64,000 nt of DNA from Chryseobacterium sp. OSA05B (GCF_019970065.1 NZ_JAHXYH010000002.1:62001-126000), one strand, 5' to 3'. Positions 37,262-46,378 are shown, counted from the stretch's first letter. Notes: a model not told the origin generated them from the sequence alone. A program made the numbers and translations.

Positions 37262-38461
37262 ATGAAAAAAATTATATTTCTTGGTTTTTTGACCTTAGCA
37301 GGTATAACACAGGCACAGGTTAAGAAAAATAAAGCAAAGATATCAGAAAAAGAATGGATAAATCCGCTCAAACTGACAAAGGAAGAAAGAAATCGTCCTT
37401 ATATGAGTGAAGTTTTGAAAACAAGAGATCCGTTAACACCAGAGGAAGCAGAAAGAAGACGTAAAAATATTGAAGCAGGAAACCCATTTAAGAAGTATGG
37501 ATACTATCCCAAAGTTGCTACATTAAGCAAAGGGAAATATCTGGAATTTCATGATAAAGACAGTATTGTTGTCATTGGTTCAGTAAAGTTCAACACAAAA
37601 ACACAAAAGATTGTTGAAGTGATGGATATTGACTTAACGAACCCCGATGCACAACCTATTGGTGATACTCATGGTAGATGGATGTCTCCTGACCCTTTAA
37701 GTGAAGAATTTTCAAGCTGGTCACCATATAATTATGTATTTAATAATCCCATAAGTTATATAGACCCTGACGGAATGGCTCCTCTTACTGACTATAAGTT
37801 ATTGAAAAATGGTGAGGTTCAACGTGTAAATCCACTGGATGGCAGTGAAAAAGATAAATCTGATACACTCTTTGCAACAGATAGCAGAGGAAATGTAGAT
37901 AAAAGTAAAAGTGTAACTGTGGCAAAAGATAAACCAAGTGACGGTTCTGTTATTAGTGGATTAAGTGAAGGAGGGGAACTAACTCCTAAAATATTAGGGC
38001 AATCTACAACTCCATATTTTTCAGAGGGTTTTACTCAAAACCTTAATGATGCTTTTAATGTTTATAATTTTTTAGATAATAATACTAATAGCGGAGTTGA
38101 ATTTTCTTTAGCAAATTATAACGTTAATGGGCAGGATAATTTTCAAATTGCAACGATGCATGATATTGATGGTTCAAGAATATTTTCTAATAAATTTTCC
38201 CAAGATAATTTGGCTTGGTCGCTTCACAATCACGATGGAAAAATTGGTTTAGATTATAAAAACATTGGTAACCAATGGCATGCTGATAAGTCGACAATGT
38301 ATGGGATTTTTAGAAGTAACCAAAGTAAAGGATTAGGAGATCCAAGATTTTTTACAGTTAATGATAACAATAGAATGATAGAAATTTCAAGAACAGGACC
38401 AAATACTAAACAAACGTATCCTTTTAATGTTCAATTTTTAAAAAATCTAAAAAGGAAATAA
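37262..38461 (+). CDS. Minimal Rhs-core protein with variable C-terminal (toxin-type) region
   Basis: A 399-residue exported protein (signal peptide [19 protein letters not shown]). Residues 138-174 are the end of an Rhs-repeat-associated core: [29 protein letters not shown]. All the usual upstream YD repeats are missing. After the core comes a region of about 225 residues with [13 protein letters not shown] and [12 protein letters not shown] near residues 320-350. The HxH followed by an S/D motif recalls JAB-type metallopeptidase toxins, a weak match. Gene order Rhs tip, then a lipoprotein, fits a toxin and immunity pair. Codon use is A/T-rich. Confidence 0.65.
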   Translation: MKKIIFLGFLTLAGITQAQVKKNKAKISEKEWINPLKLTKEERNRPYMSEVLKTRDPLTPEEAERRRKNIEAGNPFKKYGYYPKVATLSKGKYLEFHDKDSIVVIGSVKFNTKTQKIVEVMDIDLTNPDAQPIGDTHGRWMSPDPLSEEFSSWSPYNYVFNNPISYIDPDGMAPLTDYKLLKNGEVQRVNPLDGSEKDKSDTLFATDSRGNVDKSKSVTVAKDKPSDGSVISGLSEGGELTPKILGQSTTPYFSEGFTQNLNDAFNVYNFLDNNTNSGVEFSLANYNVNGQDNFQIATMHDIDGSRIFSNKFSQDNLAWSLHNHDGKIGLDYKNIGNQWHADKSTMYGIFRSNQSKGLGDPRFFTVNDNNRMIEISRTGPNTKQTYPFNVQFLKNLKRK

Positions 38462-38462
38462 A

Positions 38463-38990
38463 ATGAAAAGATTCTTATTAATTATAATTGCTAATTTATT
38501 TCTAATTTCTTGCAATAAAAATAAAGAAGTTAGCTCAAATCAATCTAATCCTTTTCAAAAAGAATTGATACACTCAATAGATTATGTCTTGGATTCAACC
38601 TATTGCAGAGGAGGAAAGGATAGAATGTTGCAAGTAAGGTATCAAAAATATGACAATAAAGATTTTATACAAGTAGCTTCTGTGTACGATTACAGTATCG
38701 ATTCACTTTTTCATTGCACTGAGTATAAAAGCAATCTTGTTGTATTTTATAACAAAGAATATTTTGAAAATAAAATTAACCATAACAGTATAGAAAAAGA
38801 TACAGTTTTGAAAAAATATGAAAATTTTAATAATAAATACAGTGGTGGGGTAATTTCTGAAAAAAGATGTTTTGAAATCTTTCAAATTCAAGGCAATAAT
38901 TTTTTAAAAACTTCACATGACTCTTTTTACTATAATAATCTTTTTGCTGATCCGCCAATGTTAGAACCAGCTCCACCACCATCAAAATGA
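38463..38990 (+). CDS. Lipoprotein behind the Rhs-core gene, candidate immunity protein
   Basis: A 175-residue protein with a lipoprotein signal (MKRFLLIIIANLFLISC, lipobox LISC, Cys17). The mature part has no family I recognise and contains CRGGKDRMLQVRYQKYDN and a proline-rich end (EPAPPPSK). It starts one base after the Rhs-core stop and overlaps the next gene by ATGA. Its position directly after a C-terminally variable Rhs protein is that of an immunity gene. That role is inferred from order alone. Confidence 0.6.
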   Translation: MKRFLLIIIANLFLISCNKNKEVSSNQSNPFQKELIHSIDYVLDSTYCRGGKDRMLQVRYQKYDNKDFIQVASVYDYSIDSLFHCTEYKSNLVVFYNKEYFENKINHNSIEKDTVLKKYENFNNKYSGGVISEKRCFEIFQIQGNNFLKTSHDSFYYNNLFADPPMLEPAPPPSK

Positions 38991-40051
38991 TGAAAAAAAT
39001 ATTTATACTTACAATCTTATTAATTTTATCTACTTTATCAAAAGCACAAGAAAATAAATTTTACACTGATGCTTACGAGACATTGGATAATATGCTTACT
39101 GACAGACAGCCTTACAGCTTCAAAACTGCCGTTTTTAGTATTGAGAATGCATATTCTCAAGGGAAATTAGATACAGAGGAATTAAACCGTAAAATTATCT
39201 TTCTAACAAAGTTTTGTAATCAGCTTGTTGCTAACAGAAAATTACAATATATCGAGAAAGATGAAGCAACGGTAAATAAGTATGCTTCAATTTACACGGT
39301 TATGTGCCAAGCTACTCCTGTAATTGTTGGAAAGGATACACTGAAATACAAACCTTTCACCTATGATTTTGAAGACGTATTTGGGCATAGAGAATTATCT
39401 AATCTGTTTGTGTCAAAACTCTTAAATACACAGAAAGGGAATTGTAATTCTATGCCTTACCTGTACAAAATTATTGCTGAAGAATTAGGAGTAAGTGCAA
39501 ACTTAGCCCTTGCACCCAATCATGTTTACATCAAACATAATATTAAATCGATTGGCTGGTTTAATACTGAATTAACAAGCGGTATTTTCCCACAGGATTC
39601 TTGGTTAATGGCTTCGGGATACATCCATTTAGATGCCATCCAAAATGGTGTTTTCATGAAGGCACTGAACAACAAAGAAAGTCTTGCATTGCTGTTAATT
39701 GATTTAGCAAATGCTTATGAAAGAAGTTATCCAGAAAATGATGGAAGCTTTGCTCTGAAATGTGCGGAAAGAGCAATAGACGTTCATCCTTATTTAGCAA
39801 ATGCTTTGATATTACAGGCTGAAATACATAAGAAACAGTTTCAAAAACTAATGACAGAACAGAACACTAAAGATGTTCAGGCTACATTAACTAATCCTAA
39901 GGCAAAGGAATTGTTCGATTTGATGAATAAGGAATATGCACATATCCACAAAATCGGTTACCGCAGCATGCCTGAAAATATGTATTTAGACTGGCTGGTA
40001 TCTTTGAGAAAAGAAAGAGAGAAATATGAGGATAAAAGATTGTTCAAATAA
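38987..40051 (+). CDS. Secreted SirB1/transglutaminase-core-like protein (copy 2)
   Basis: A 354-residue protein with signal peptide (MMKKIFILTILLILSTLSKAQ). The core mirrors the gene at 35779-37227: GNCNSMPYLYKIIAEELG with Cys153, APNHVYIKH with His179, and TELTSGIFPQDSWLMASGYIH. A TPR-like segment (ALKCAERAIDVHPYLANAL) follows and the C-terminus ends with RSMPENMYLDWLVSLRKER, like SIMPQEDYEQWLGSLS in copy 1. It lacks the low-complexity N-terminal region of copy 1. It overlaps the lipoprotein gene by 4 bp and ends at a two-way terminator. Confidence 0.65.
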   Translation: MMKKIFILTILLILSTLSKAQENKFYTDAYETLDNMLTDRQPYSFKTAVFSIENAYSQGKLDTEELNRKIIFLTKFCNQLVANRKLQYIEKDEATVNKYASIYTVMCQATPVIVGKDTLKYKPFTYDFEDVFGHRELSNLFVSKLLNTQKGNCNSMPYLYKIIAEELGVSANLALAPNHVYIKHNIKSIGWFNTELTSGIFPQDSWLMASGYIHLDAIQNGVFMKALNNKESLALLLIDLANAYERSYPENDGSFALKCAERAIDVHPYLANALILQAEIHKKQFQKLMTEQNTKDVQATLTNPKAKELFDLMNKEYAHIHKIGYRSMPENMYLDWLVSLRKEREKYEDKRLFK

Positions 40052-40142
40052 TTAAATGAACTTTCATCAAGATAACGCTTTACAAATTCTGGAGTTATTT
40101 TTTTGTGTAGAAATTTTGCACTTCATATGATTAAGATATAAA

Positions 40143-40170
40143 TAAAAGGGTGTCTATTGACACCCTTTTA
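40143..40170. terminator. Bidirectional terminator between convergent genes
   Basis: A perfect 12-bp stem (40143-40154 with 40159-40170, loop TATT) with T-rich tracts on both strands. It closes the plus-strand SirB1-like operon and the minus-strand gene at 40180-40425. Confidence 0.85.
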
Positions 40171-40179
40171 TTTTCTGTT

Positions 40180-40425
40180 TCATTCTTTTAATAACAATTG
40201 AAGTATTTTTTCATCTAAATCCGGAAGTACAGAAATTAACAAGATTAGATTTTTAGAAATAAAAACATTATAAATATTTATATCTTTTTTAATATTATAT
40301 ATTTCATTGGTTTCCAGTGTATATTCATTTACTTTAAATTTCGTTTTCAAACTATCCAAAAGAAAATATTCTTGGGAATAAATGTAACATGGAATAAATA
40401 GTAGTATTGATAAGATTGCCTTCAT
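40180..40425 (-). CDS. Small exported protein, unknown
   Basis: An 81-residue ORF from ATG 40425 with a signal peptide (MKAILSILLFIPCYIYSQ). The mature part is short, rich in Lys, Asn and Ile, with no recognisable motif. The frame extends 21 codons upstream from an earlier ATG at 40488, but that would put the signal peptide inside, so the later ATG is preferred. It is the last unit of the A/T-rich island and may belong with the truncated gene just upstream. Confidence 0.5.
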   Translation of the reverse strand: MKAILSILLFIPCYIYSQEYFLLDSLKTKFKVNEYTLETNEIYNIKKDINIYNVFISKNLILLISVLPDLDEKILQLLLKE

Positions 40426-40438
40426 TTTATTGTATTTA

Positions 40439-40650
40439 TTATGGACATTTTGTTCCTTTATGTTTTCCAAGCATTGTATCTCTTTCATTTTTATTTAGCT
40501 TAATTTCTTCCGGTGTCATTGTGGTTATTCCAGCTTTAGCCATGGCCTTAATTATTTCTGGTGGAAGGCTGGGATTATAAGCAGACAAGATATTTTGTAG
40601 TGTTGTCAAAAACGCACCTAATTGTTGATGCTCATCTATAAAGGTATATC
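40439..40650 (-). pseudogene. 5'-truncated gene remnant at island edge
   Basis: The frame that ends at 40439 reads like protein over its last 70 codons (SAYNPSLPPEIIKAMAKAG, ITTMTPEEIKLNKNERDTM). Further upstream it runs into the intergenic 7-bp repeat (…SDIRHQ-type residues encoded by GATGTCT units), and no start codon lies between. I read this as the tail of a gene whose 5' part was lost when the island edge formed. The origin of the gene is unknown. Confidence 0.5.
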
Positions 40651-40693
40651 TAGAGTTTCGGGATGCGGGATCTGGGTTTCGTATTTCTGAAAC

Positions 40694-40728
40694 CTGATGT
40701 CTGATGTCTGATGTCTGATGTCTGATGT
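40694..40728. repeat. Five exact CTGATGT heptamers in tandem
   Basis: CTGATGT occurs five times without change at 40694-40728. It marks the right border of the A/T-rich island and belongs to the same class of 7-bp intergenic arrays seen elsewhere in the window. Confidence 0.9.
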
Positions 40729-40803
40729 TTAAAATCTCATATCTATCCCAAAATTCACCATTCACATTTCTAAATCTTCAAGTCTTATACCTGAAATGAT
40801 GTC

Positions 40804-42270
40804 TTATTCCTTGATAAACTTAGCCGTAATCACTTCCTTCGAAGTTTCCAGCTTAAGAATATAATTTCCCGAAGTCAGGGCATCCACATTGATGAAATTA
40901 TTTTTTACAGGAGTTACAGAATGCATGATTCTTTCCCCGTTCATATCATAGATTTCAAATCCGTTGACCGGATCATTGGATGTGAATTGCAGATTGTTTC
41001 CGACTGGGTTGGGATAAATTTTCACCTTGTCGCTGCTTTTTTCCGAATCTGTTGTTGCCAAATTGCTTGAAGAAAAGAAATATTTCCGCGCAGTCCCCAC
41101 ATATTTTGTCTGAGCTCCGTACCAAATAGAATAGATGCCAATCAATACAATGGAATTCCCGTATAATTCAAAACCTTTATTATAGACATAGGAGCTTCCG
41201 GTACCAATGATTGGGGTAATAATTTTTCCATCCATCCCGAAAGATGTGTCCAGTTCTCCATTAGCCTTCATTCTTAAGGCATACATCGTGTGATTACCTG
41301 TTCCTCCGATAATGTACGAATTATCCGGCATACGTTTTACTTCTACAGGATCGGAATTTGACTGTATCGGCAGTACAAATGCTCCTCCGTTTTTGTAGGA
41401 AGGATCTAAAGTTCCGTTGGGAAGAAGGCGGTAGGCGATCAGGCCAAAGCAGTTGTTTCCATTGCAGAAACTTCCTGAAGTAAAGCCCTGTATTTTTCCG
41501 TCTTCCAGAAGTTCGAGACGGGTATAATCACCTACATACTCTCCGGCAGGACGTGTGAAATGTCCGTTTGTTCCGAAGGTAGTCACCAGGTTTCCCGCAG
41601 CATCAAACTTTGAAACAAGCAGGTAGCGGTTGTTTTGTGCGATCTGGTGTTTTCCTCCGATAAAGATTTCGTTGTTGGCATTTACCTTCACTTGTCTGTA
41701 CAGGTAAGTTGAGCCTAAGGCGATCTCCCCGTTATTGGCAAATGCAGTATCCACAAGACCATTGGGAAGCAGGCGGACTAAGAAGTGATTATTACTGGCC
41801 TTTCTAATAACATAAATTTTCCCATCGGGATCAATATGCATATCCAGGTAGTCCCCGGATTGGTTATAGGTGGTAAAGCCGCTTACAGAATTTCCGTTTT
41901 CGTCTATCTTTAAGATCTGCCCGCCCGTACTGCCGTCCAGCACAATATAATTACCGTCTCCGGCAGGTTTTACCATATTATAGGAATGGGCAGGAGAGAT
42001 CAGTTTATATCCCATCCCATTATTGAAAGTGGGATCTAAAAGTCCATTTGCCGTAAAACGTGCATAAAAACTGGCGCCCACTGCCAGAATCTTTCCGTCC
42101 GGAAGTTGGGTCGTGTCATGGATTTGAAGACCGCCACTTGGCTGGCCATTGGTATAAAATGCAAAAATGGAATAGCCGTTGTTTTGCCCGTAGTTGGGAT
42201 CTAACAAATTTTCCTGAGCGGAAAAAGTAGATAAACAGGATAATCCTAGAAATAAGAGAATTTTTTTCAT
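40804..42270 (-). CDS. Secreted delta-60 repeat protein with T9SS sorting tail
   Basis: A 488-residue protein with a signal peptide (MKKILLFLGLSCLSTFSAQ). The body is built of delta-60 type repeats with the recurrent G-x-LDPTF/NG pattern: FTANGLLDPTFNNGMGY, LLPNGLVDTAFANNG, KFDAAGNLVTTFGTNG, LLPNGTLDPSYKNGGAF and MKANGELDTSFGMDGK. These form a beta-propeller-like surface domain. The C-terminal 80 residues are a type A T9SS signal (KIYPNPVGNNLQFTSND, TSGNYILKLETSKEV). Role is unknown beyond being an extracellular protein. A single gene. Confidence 0.85.
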   Translation of the reverse strand: MKKILLFLGLSCLSTFSAQENLLDPNYGQNNGYSIFAFYTNGQPSGGLQIHDTTQLPDGKILAVGASFYARFTANGLLDPTFNNGMGYKLISPAHSYNMVKPAGDGNYIVLDGSTGGQILKIDENGNSVSGFTTYNQSGDYLDMHIDPDGKIYVIRKASNNHFLVRLLPNGLVDTAFANNGEIALGSTYLYRQVKVNANNEIFIGGKHQIAQNNRYLLVSKFDAAGNLVTTFGTNGHFTRPAGEYVGDYTRLELLEDGKIQGFTSGSFCNGNNCFGLIAYRLLPNGTLDPSYKNGGAFVLPIQSNSDPVEVKRMPDNSYIIGGTGNHTMYALRMKANGELDTSFGMDGKIITPIIGTGSSYVYNKGFELYGNSIVLIGIYSIWYGAQTKYVGTARKYFFSSSNLATTDSEKSSDKVKIYPNPVGNNLQFTSNDPVNGFEIYDMNGERIMHSVTPVKNNFINVDALTSGNYILKLETSKEVITAKFIKE

Positions 42271-42377
42271 GGTTTTTGTTAAAGGCCCAAATATATGATT
42301 TTAAAGGCTCTGCAACAAAAAAGCTTCCGGTGGTTCAGAAGCTTGAATGTAAATCAATAGATCAAATTATTTTCGGC

Positions 42378-42524
42378 TTATTGGCAGTAAGCGGAATCTA
42401 TATGACGGCAGACTCCGTCAGCACAACAGAATTTTATATTGCAATACCGCTGTTCATTACAATACGAAAGACCTCCTTTGATCGTTTTTAAATGGTCTCT
42501 TGAGATTTTCTTTAAATTTTTCAT
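42378..42524 (-). CDS. Double-glycine leader peptide with six cysteines (third copy)
   Basis: A 48-residue ORF from ATG 42524. Leader MKNLKKISRDHLKTIKGG, then a 30-residue mature part with six cysteines (22, 28, 33, 34, 39, 47). It is 16 kb from the other two copies yet has the same leader and cysteine number. It lies alone in a non-coding gap between a secreted-protein gene and a TonB-type receptor gene. No transporter or maturase is nearby. Confidence 0.75.
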   Translation of the reverse strand: MKNLKKISRDHLKTIKGGLSYCNEQRYCNIKFCCADGVCRHIDSAYCQ

Positions 42525-42717
42525 AATATTTTAGTTTATAATTAATCACTAATGTATGAATAATTTAAATATGATGTATATTTTTATGAAAGTGTTCTAT
42601 TCACTTCCGGTTTTTTAGTCTCATCCGGAATGATTAAAAAAATAGTGTTCAATGAATCAGATCATGTTTTTTTTGTTTGAATAGTGAGGAATAATTTTCC
42701 TTACAGCCCAAAAACAA

Positions 42718-42749
42718 AAACAGTAAAAACCCTTAGATTTTTACTGTTT
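42718..42749 (-). terminator. Terminator after the TonB-type receptor gene
   Basis: A 12-bp stem (42718-42729 with 42738-42749). On the minus strand a T-rich tract (TTTTTGTTTTTG, overlapping the stem end) follows. It lies 57 bp past the receptor stop. Confidence 0.7.
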
Positions 42750-42805
42750 GAATTATTTTTTGTCTGAACTGTATTTTCAGGACTGATCAAGGGCAAATCA
42801 TTATT

Positions 42806-44947
42806 TTATTTTCCGCCGCCGCTGTTTTTCTCAACATCCGTCTTCGTGTTTCCTTTTACCTTCTGGTTTCCAAAACGTTTCACGAACGACAGTGAAAATC
42901 CGTACCAGTCTGACCTCATCGAAGATCTGAAGGTACCATCCTGACTGTAAGTGGTATTGTCGAAAATAGGTCTGCTGAAAATATTCATTAGCTGAAGACT
43001 GACTTCCATCTGTGTTTTAGGGAATATTTTGGTGGCTGAGATGTTATGGAAAATATTCGTTTTATTCGCGTATGAATTTCCGTTATTTTGGTTAGAAAGC
43101 TCGGCCCACAGACTCAGATTGATGTTTTTATTAAACAGATTCGTGTAGGATAAATTGGCTGAAGCTCCCATATAGCTTATATAATCTTTACCTTTAAGAT
43201 CATTCACCTGGTTGAAATCATGGTTATCGATATAATACCATCCAACGCCGACATTCACATTCAGCTTATTTTTCAGGAAAGTCTGGTTGGTATTCGCAAA
43301 AAGGTAATACTTCTGAACTTTTCCGTTGAAATTATCCGGAAGGGTTACTGTTCTTCCATCTTCTTCAGCAAATGAGGTCCAGTAATCCTTATCGGTATAC
43401 ATATATCTTGCAGAAATAAAGTACTTTTTAAGAATTCCCAGTTTCATATAGACTCTGTGGCTCGGGTTCGGTTCCAGCTCCATGTTTCCGCGGGAGAATG
43501 TTCCGTCGTTCGTAGGAACAAGAAAAGGATTGAATTCTGAATACCATGGACGCCATAGATTACGGTTGTACGTCAGGGTCAGATCATATTTATCTGAAAA
43601 AGAATATTTCAACAATAAATTGGGAAGTAAGGTACTGTAGGAATCCTTTCGGTTTTTCCCGGATACATCCTCTCTCATTTTATAATCGATATGCTCATAA
43701 CGGACTCCGACTCTTGTTTCCAGCTTTTCGAAGAAGGTTTTGCTGTAGTTCGCATACAGGGAATTGATATTATCTTCGTAATGAAAAATATCATTCGTAC
43801 GGAGATTATCTGCATTATTTCCTGAAAGCGTATTCGGGATTACATTATTATTAAAATCCATTTTTCCGCCCACTTCAAAGCTGCCGCCTTTTCCAAGAGG
43901 CTGGGTATAATCCACTTTGATATAATAGTTTCTGGTCTGCTCATGGGAATTGATTCCCAGCTGATTGACTTTAGGTATATTGTTGTATGTCTTTAAAAAT
44001 TCATTGAGATTCTCCTGAGAATTGTAATTGGAACCTAAGTTAATATCCAGAATCCTGTTTTTCTCCTTGTCATAATATTTATAAAAAACATTCGTGCCCA
44101 GCGTACGGTAGCGTCCCGTTACATCCTGATCCTGATGATAAGATTCAAATGGCTGATCATTCTTGGTTCTGAAAAGATCTGCATCAGAATTGGAAGAATT
44201 TTTACTTTGATAATATTCCAGAATAAGACCTATATTGTTTTTATCATTCAATTCATATTCAGATGTAGAAGACATGGACGGGCTTCTGCCTTTCCCCAAG
44301 GTTTCATTTGTAATATTCGTAATATCATTATCTTTATATAAACTATTCACACTGGTGTTTCTCTGAAAATAGGTATTGTCGCTATAACTTCCGATCAGCG
44401 TCTGCGTGAAATTTTTCTTGTGATAATTGAGGTTAATATTCGTATACTGAGAATTTTTGGCATTTTGTCTGTTATTGAAAGTCACACTGCCTTTCATTCC
44501 TTCGTCATCCCTTCTTTTAAGAACAATATTAATGACCGATCCTGCCGTTTCATAGCGCGATGACGGACTTGTGATCACTTCAATTTTCATCAGGTTATCC
44601 GCAGGAATGGTTTTCAGATATTCTTTCAATTCCTTACCGGTAAATACAGATTTTCTGTCGTTGATATATACCGTCACGGATTCTCCTTCTGCTTTCACTG
44701 CATCATTATTGTCGATGCTTACCAAAGGGGTCATTCTCAAAACATCCCAAGTGGTATTTCCTGCCAGAATAGAGCTGTTGGATACATTAAAAACCGTTCT
44801 GTCCGCTTTAGATTCCACAGTAGGTTTTCTTGCGGTTATTGTAACGCCTTCAATCTGGTTTTCTTTCTGTTTAATGGTGTCGTTTTTAGCCTGTGAAAGG
44901 ACTAAAGAGGACATCAATAAAGCTGCCGAACATATAATTATCTTCAT
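42806..44947 (-). CDS. TonB-dependent-receptor-like outer-membrane protein
   Basis: A 713-residue protein with a signal peptide (MKIIICSAALLMSSLVLSQA). A plug domain spans about 28-140, with IEGVTITARKPTVE, NTTWDVLRMTPLVSI and IEVITSPSSRYE. A 22-strand-type barrel of the outer-membrane beta-barrel protein 3 kind follows to residue 690. The carboxypeptidase-like N-terminal domain found in many relatives is missing and no clear TonB box can be named, although KQKENQIEGVTI is in the right place. Substrate is unknown. It diverges from the hydrolase gene at 45216. Confidence 0.88.
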   Translation of the reverse strand: MKIIICSAALLMSSLVLSQAKNDTIKQKENQIEGVTITARKPTVESKADRTVFNVSNSSILAGNTTWDVLRMTPLVSIDNNDAVKAEGESVTVYINDRKSVFTGKELKEYLKTIPADNLMKIEVITSPSSRYETAGSVINIVLKRRDDEGMKGSVTFNNRQNAKNSQYTNINLNYHKKNFTQTLIGSYSDNTYFQRNTSVNSLYKDNDITNITNETLGKGRSPSMSSTSEYELNDKNNIGLILEYYQSKNSSNSDADLFRTKNDQPFESYHQDQDVTGRYRTLGTNVFYKYYDKEKNRILDINLGSNYNSQENLNEFLKTYNNIPKVNQLGINSHEQTRNYYIKVDYTQPLGKGGSFEVGGKMDFNNNVIPNTLSGNNADNLRTNDIFHYEDNINSLYANYSKTFFEKLETRVGVRYEHIDYKMREDVSGKNRKDSYSTLLPNLLLKYSFSDKYDLTLTYNRNLWRPWYSEFNPFLVPTNDGTFSRGNMELEPNPSHRVYMKLGILKKYFISARYMYTDKDYWTSFAEEDGRTVTLPDNFNGKVQKYYLFANTNQTFLKNKLNVNVGVGWYYIDNHDFNQVNDLKGKDYISYMGASANLSYTNLFNKNINLSLWAELSNQNNGNSYANKTNIFHNISATKIFPKTQMEVSLQLMNIFSRPIFDNTTYSQDGTFRSSMRSDWYGFSLSFVKRFGNQKVKGNTKTDVEKNSGGGK

Positions 44948-45215
44948 TCAAAGTGATATTTCACCAATAAGACACTTATTAGTGGATGTTTGTTACATCA
45001 ATCTGAAAAAATAAATAAAAAATAAATAAGCGAAGACAAATAAGTTAATGCTTCTGTAGGATAAACCTATGCATAAAATCTATGTTTCATCTTTGAAAAA
45101 TAAAGTAAACGGTCTCCTTTATTCGTTGATGTGTTTACATAAGCCATCTAATCCTTATATTTATTATTCTGATTTAATCGTTCATGATCAAGATTCAGAA
45201 AAAAACAACAACGGA

Positions 45216-46262
45216 ATGAATTTAAAGAAGCAAATGGGACAGTTTCCCAATGAAAAAAGAAAAACCTATTTCAGTACACTGCCGAATTATACCAACGGAA
45301 AATTTCAGAATATCCTTCCTACGCCGGCTTTACTGGAAGGGGAAAGCATGACCAAATTACTCCTGCAGACCCTGTGCAAAATAGAAAATGTAACCCCAAA
45401 ATCCCCGATTCCGTTTGTCACCACAGACCTGAAAAACCTGAAGCCGGAAGACAATGTTCTGGTATGGTTCGGGCACAGCTCTTATTTTATTCAAATTGAT
45501 GGTAAAAAGTTTCTGGTAGATCCGGTGTTCAGTGGAAACGCTTCTCCGATGCCCGGCTCTATCAAAGCATTTCCGGGGTCAGATCATTACAAACCTGAAG
45601 ATATGCCAGCGATTGATGTACTCCTGATTTCCCACGACCATTGGGATCATCTGGATTATCCAACTGTTCAGGCGCTGAAAGATAAAGTAGGCCAGGTAAT
45701 TTGCGGATTAGGAACTGGACAGCATTTTGAATACTGGGGCTGGGATTCTGAGAAAGTAATTGAAAAAAACTGGTGGGAAAGCATTGACATGTCGGATGGT
45801 TTTAGGATTATACTGACTCCTGCAAGACATTTTTCAGGAAGACTTCTGAACAGAAATATTTCCCTCTGGACTTCCTTTGTGCTTCAAACTCCATCTAAAA
45901 AAATGTTTCTGGGTGGCGACAGCGGTTACGGAAATCATTTTACAGAGATAGGAGATAAGTACGGACCTTTTGATCTTGCCGTAATGGAATGCGGGCAGTA
46001 CAATGAAAAATGGCCTTACATCCATAGCCTTCCTGAACAGATTATTACAGAGGTACAGGAACTGAAAGCTGAAAACTTCATCCCAGTTCATAATTCAAAA
46101 TTCAAGCTGGCCCAGCATCCCTGGTTTGAACCTTTGGAGCTTGTTTCAAAATATGCGGAAGAAAACAATATCCCGGTTACTCATCCAATGATTGGTGAAA
46201 AAGTAAATCTGCACCAGCTGGGAGAAGTACCCTGGAAAAAATGGTGGGAAGATTTGATGTAA
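45216..46262 (+). CDS. MBL-fold metal-dependent hydrolase (NAPE-PLD/UlaG-like)
   Basis: From ATG 45216 the product has 348 residues. It has the metallo-beta-lactamase ligands: VWFGHSSYFIQI, LLISHDHWDHLDYP (HxHxDH), LTPARHFSGR, FLGGDSGYG and FIPVHNSKF. NAPE-PLD-like members hydrolyse lipids or phosphodiesters, but the substrate here is unknown. The frame is open upstream to an ATG at 45069, giving 49 extra residues of non-family sequence. I prefer 45216 because conserved sequence starts soon after. It stands alone between the divergent receptor and a strong hairpin. Confidence 0.85.
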   Translation: MNLKKQMGQFPNEKRKTYFSTLPNYTNGKFQNILPTPALLEGESMTKLLLQTLCKIENVTPKSPIPFVTTDLKNLKPEDNVLVWFGHSSYFIQIDGKKFLVDPVFSGNASPMPGSIKAFPGSDHYKPEDMPAIDVLLISHDHWDHLDYPTVQALKDKVGQVICGLGTGQHFEYWGWDSEKVIEKNWWESIDMSDGFRIILTPARHFSGRLLNRNISLWTSFVLQTPSKKMFLGGDSGYGNHFTEIGDKYGPFDLAVMECGQYNEKWPYIHSLPEQIITEVQELKAENFIPVHNSKFKLAQHPWFEPLELVSKYAEENNIPVTHPMIGEKVNLHQLGEVPWKKWWEDLM

Positions 46263-46317
46263 GAAAGCAATTCCAGTCCAACGATTTATTGAATGTCATA
46301 CAGCTATACTATTAAAA

Positions 46318-46350
46318 GGACTCCTGCGGCCCGAAGGGCCGCAGGAGTCC
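46318..46350. terminator. Perfect 15-bp GC-rich hairpin with GAA loop, between convergent genes
   Basis: 46318-46332 pairs perfectly with 46336-46350 around a GAA loop. There is no long T tract on either side. Its place between the hydrolase gene (+) and the DUF4822 gene (-) suggests a two-way terminator. It resembles the larger hairpin at 55569-55617. Confidence 0.65.
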
Positions 46351-46378
46351 ATCCATAATCAACTAACTTAAAAAATAT

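Larger units (their letters stand above)
34893..40740. mobile_element. Putative accessory island at a tRNA gene
   Basis: From the tRNA terminator to the 7-bp repeat array at 40694-40728 the DNA is visibly richer in A/T than both flanks. It carries an Rhs-core protein, a putative immunity-type lipoprotein, paired secreted proteins and a 5'-truncated gene remnant at its right end. I see no integrase, transposase or matching attachment repeat, so the mode of entry is open. Confidence 0.4.

Noticed and set aside
40651..40765. N-terminal extension of the remnant frame up to an ATG at 40765
   Set aside because: These residues (SDIRHQ-type repeats) are encoded by the CTGATGT heptamer array and its flanks, so they are not part of an ancestral gene.
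45069..45215. 49-residue N-terminal extension of the MBL-fold hydrolase
   Set aside because: No family sequence and no signal peptide in this part; the ATG at 45216 is just before conserved sequence. It cannot be excluded.
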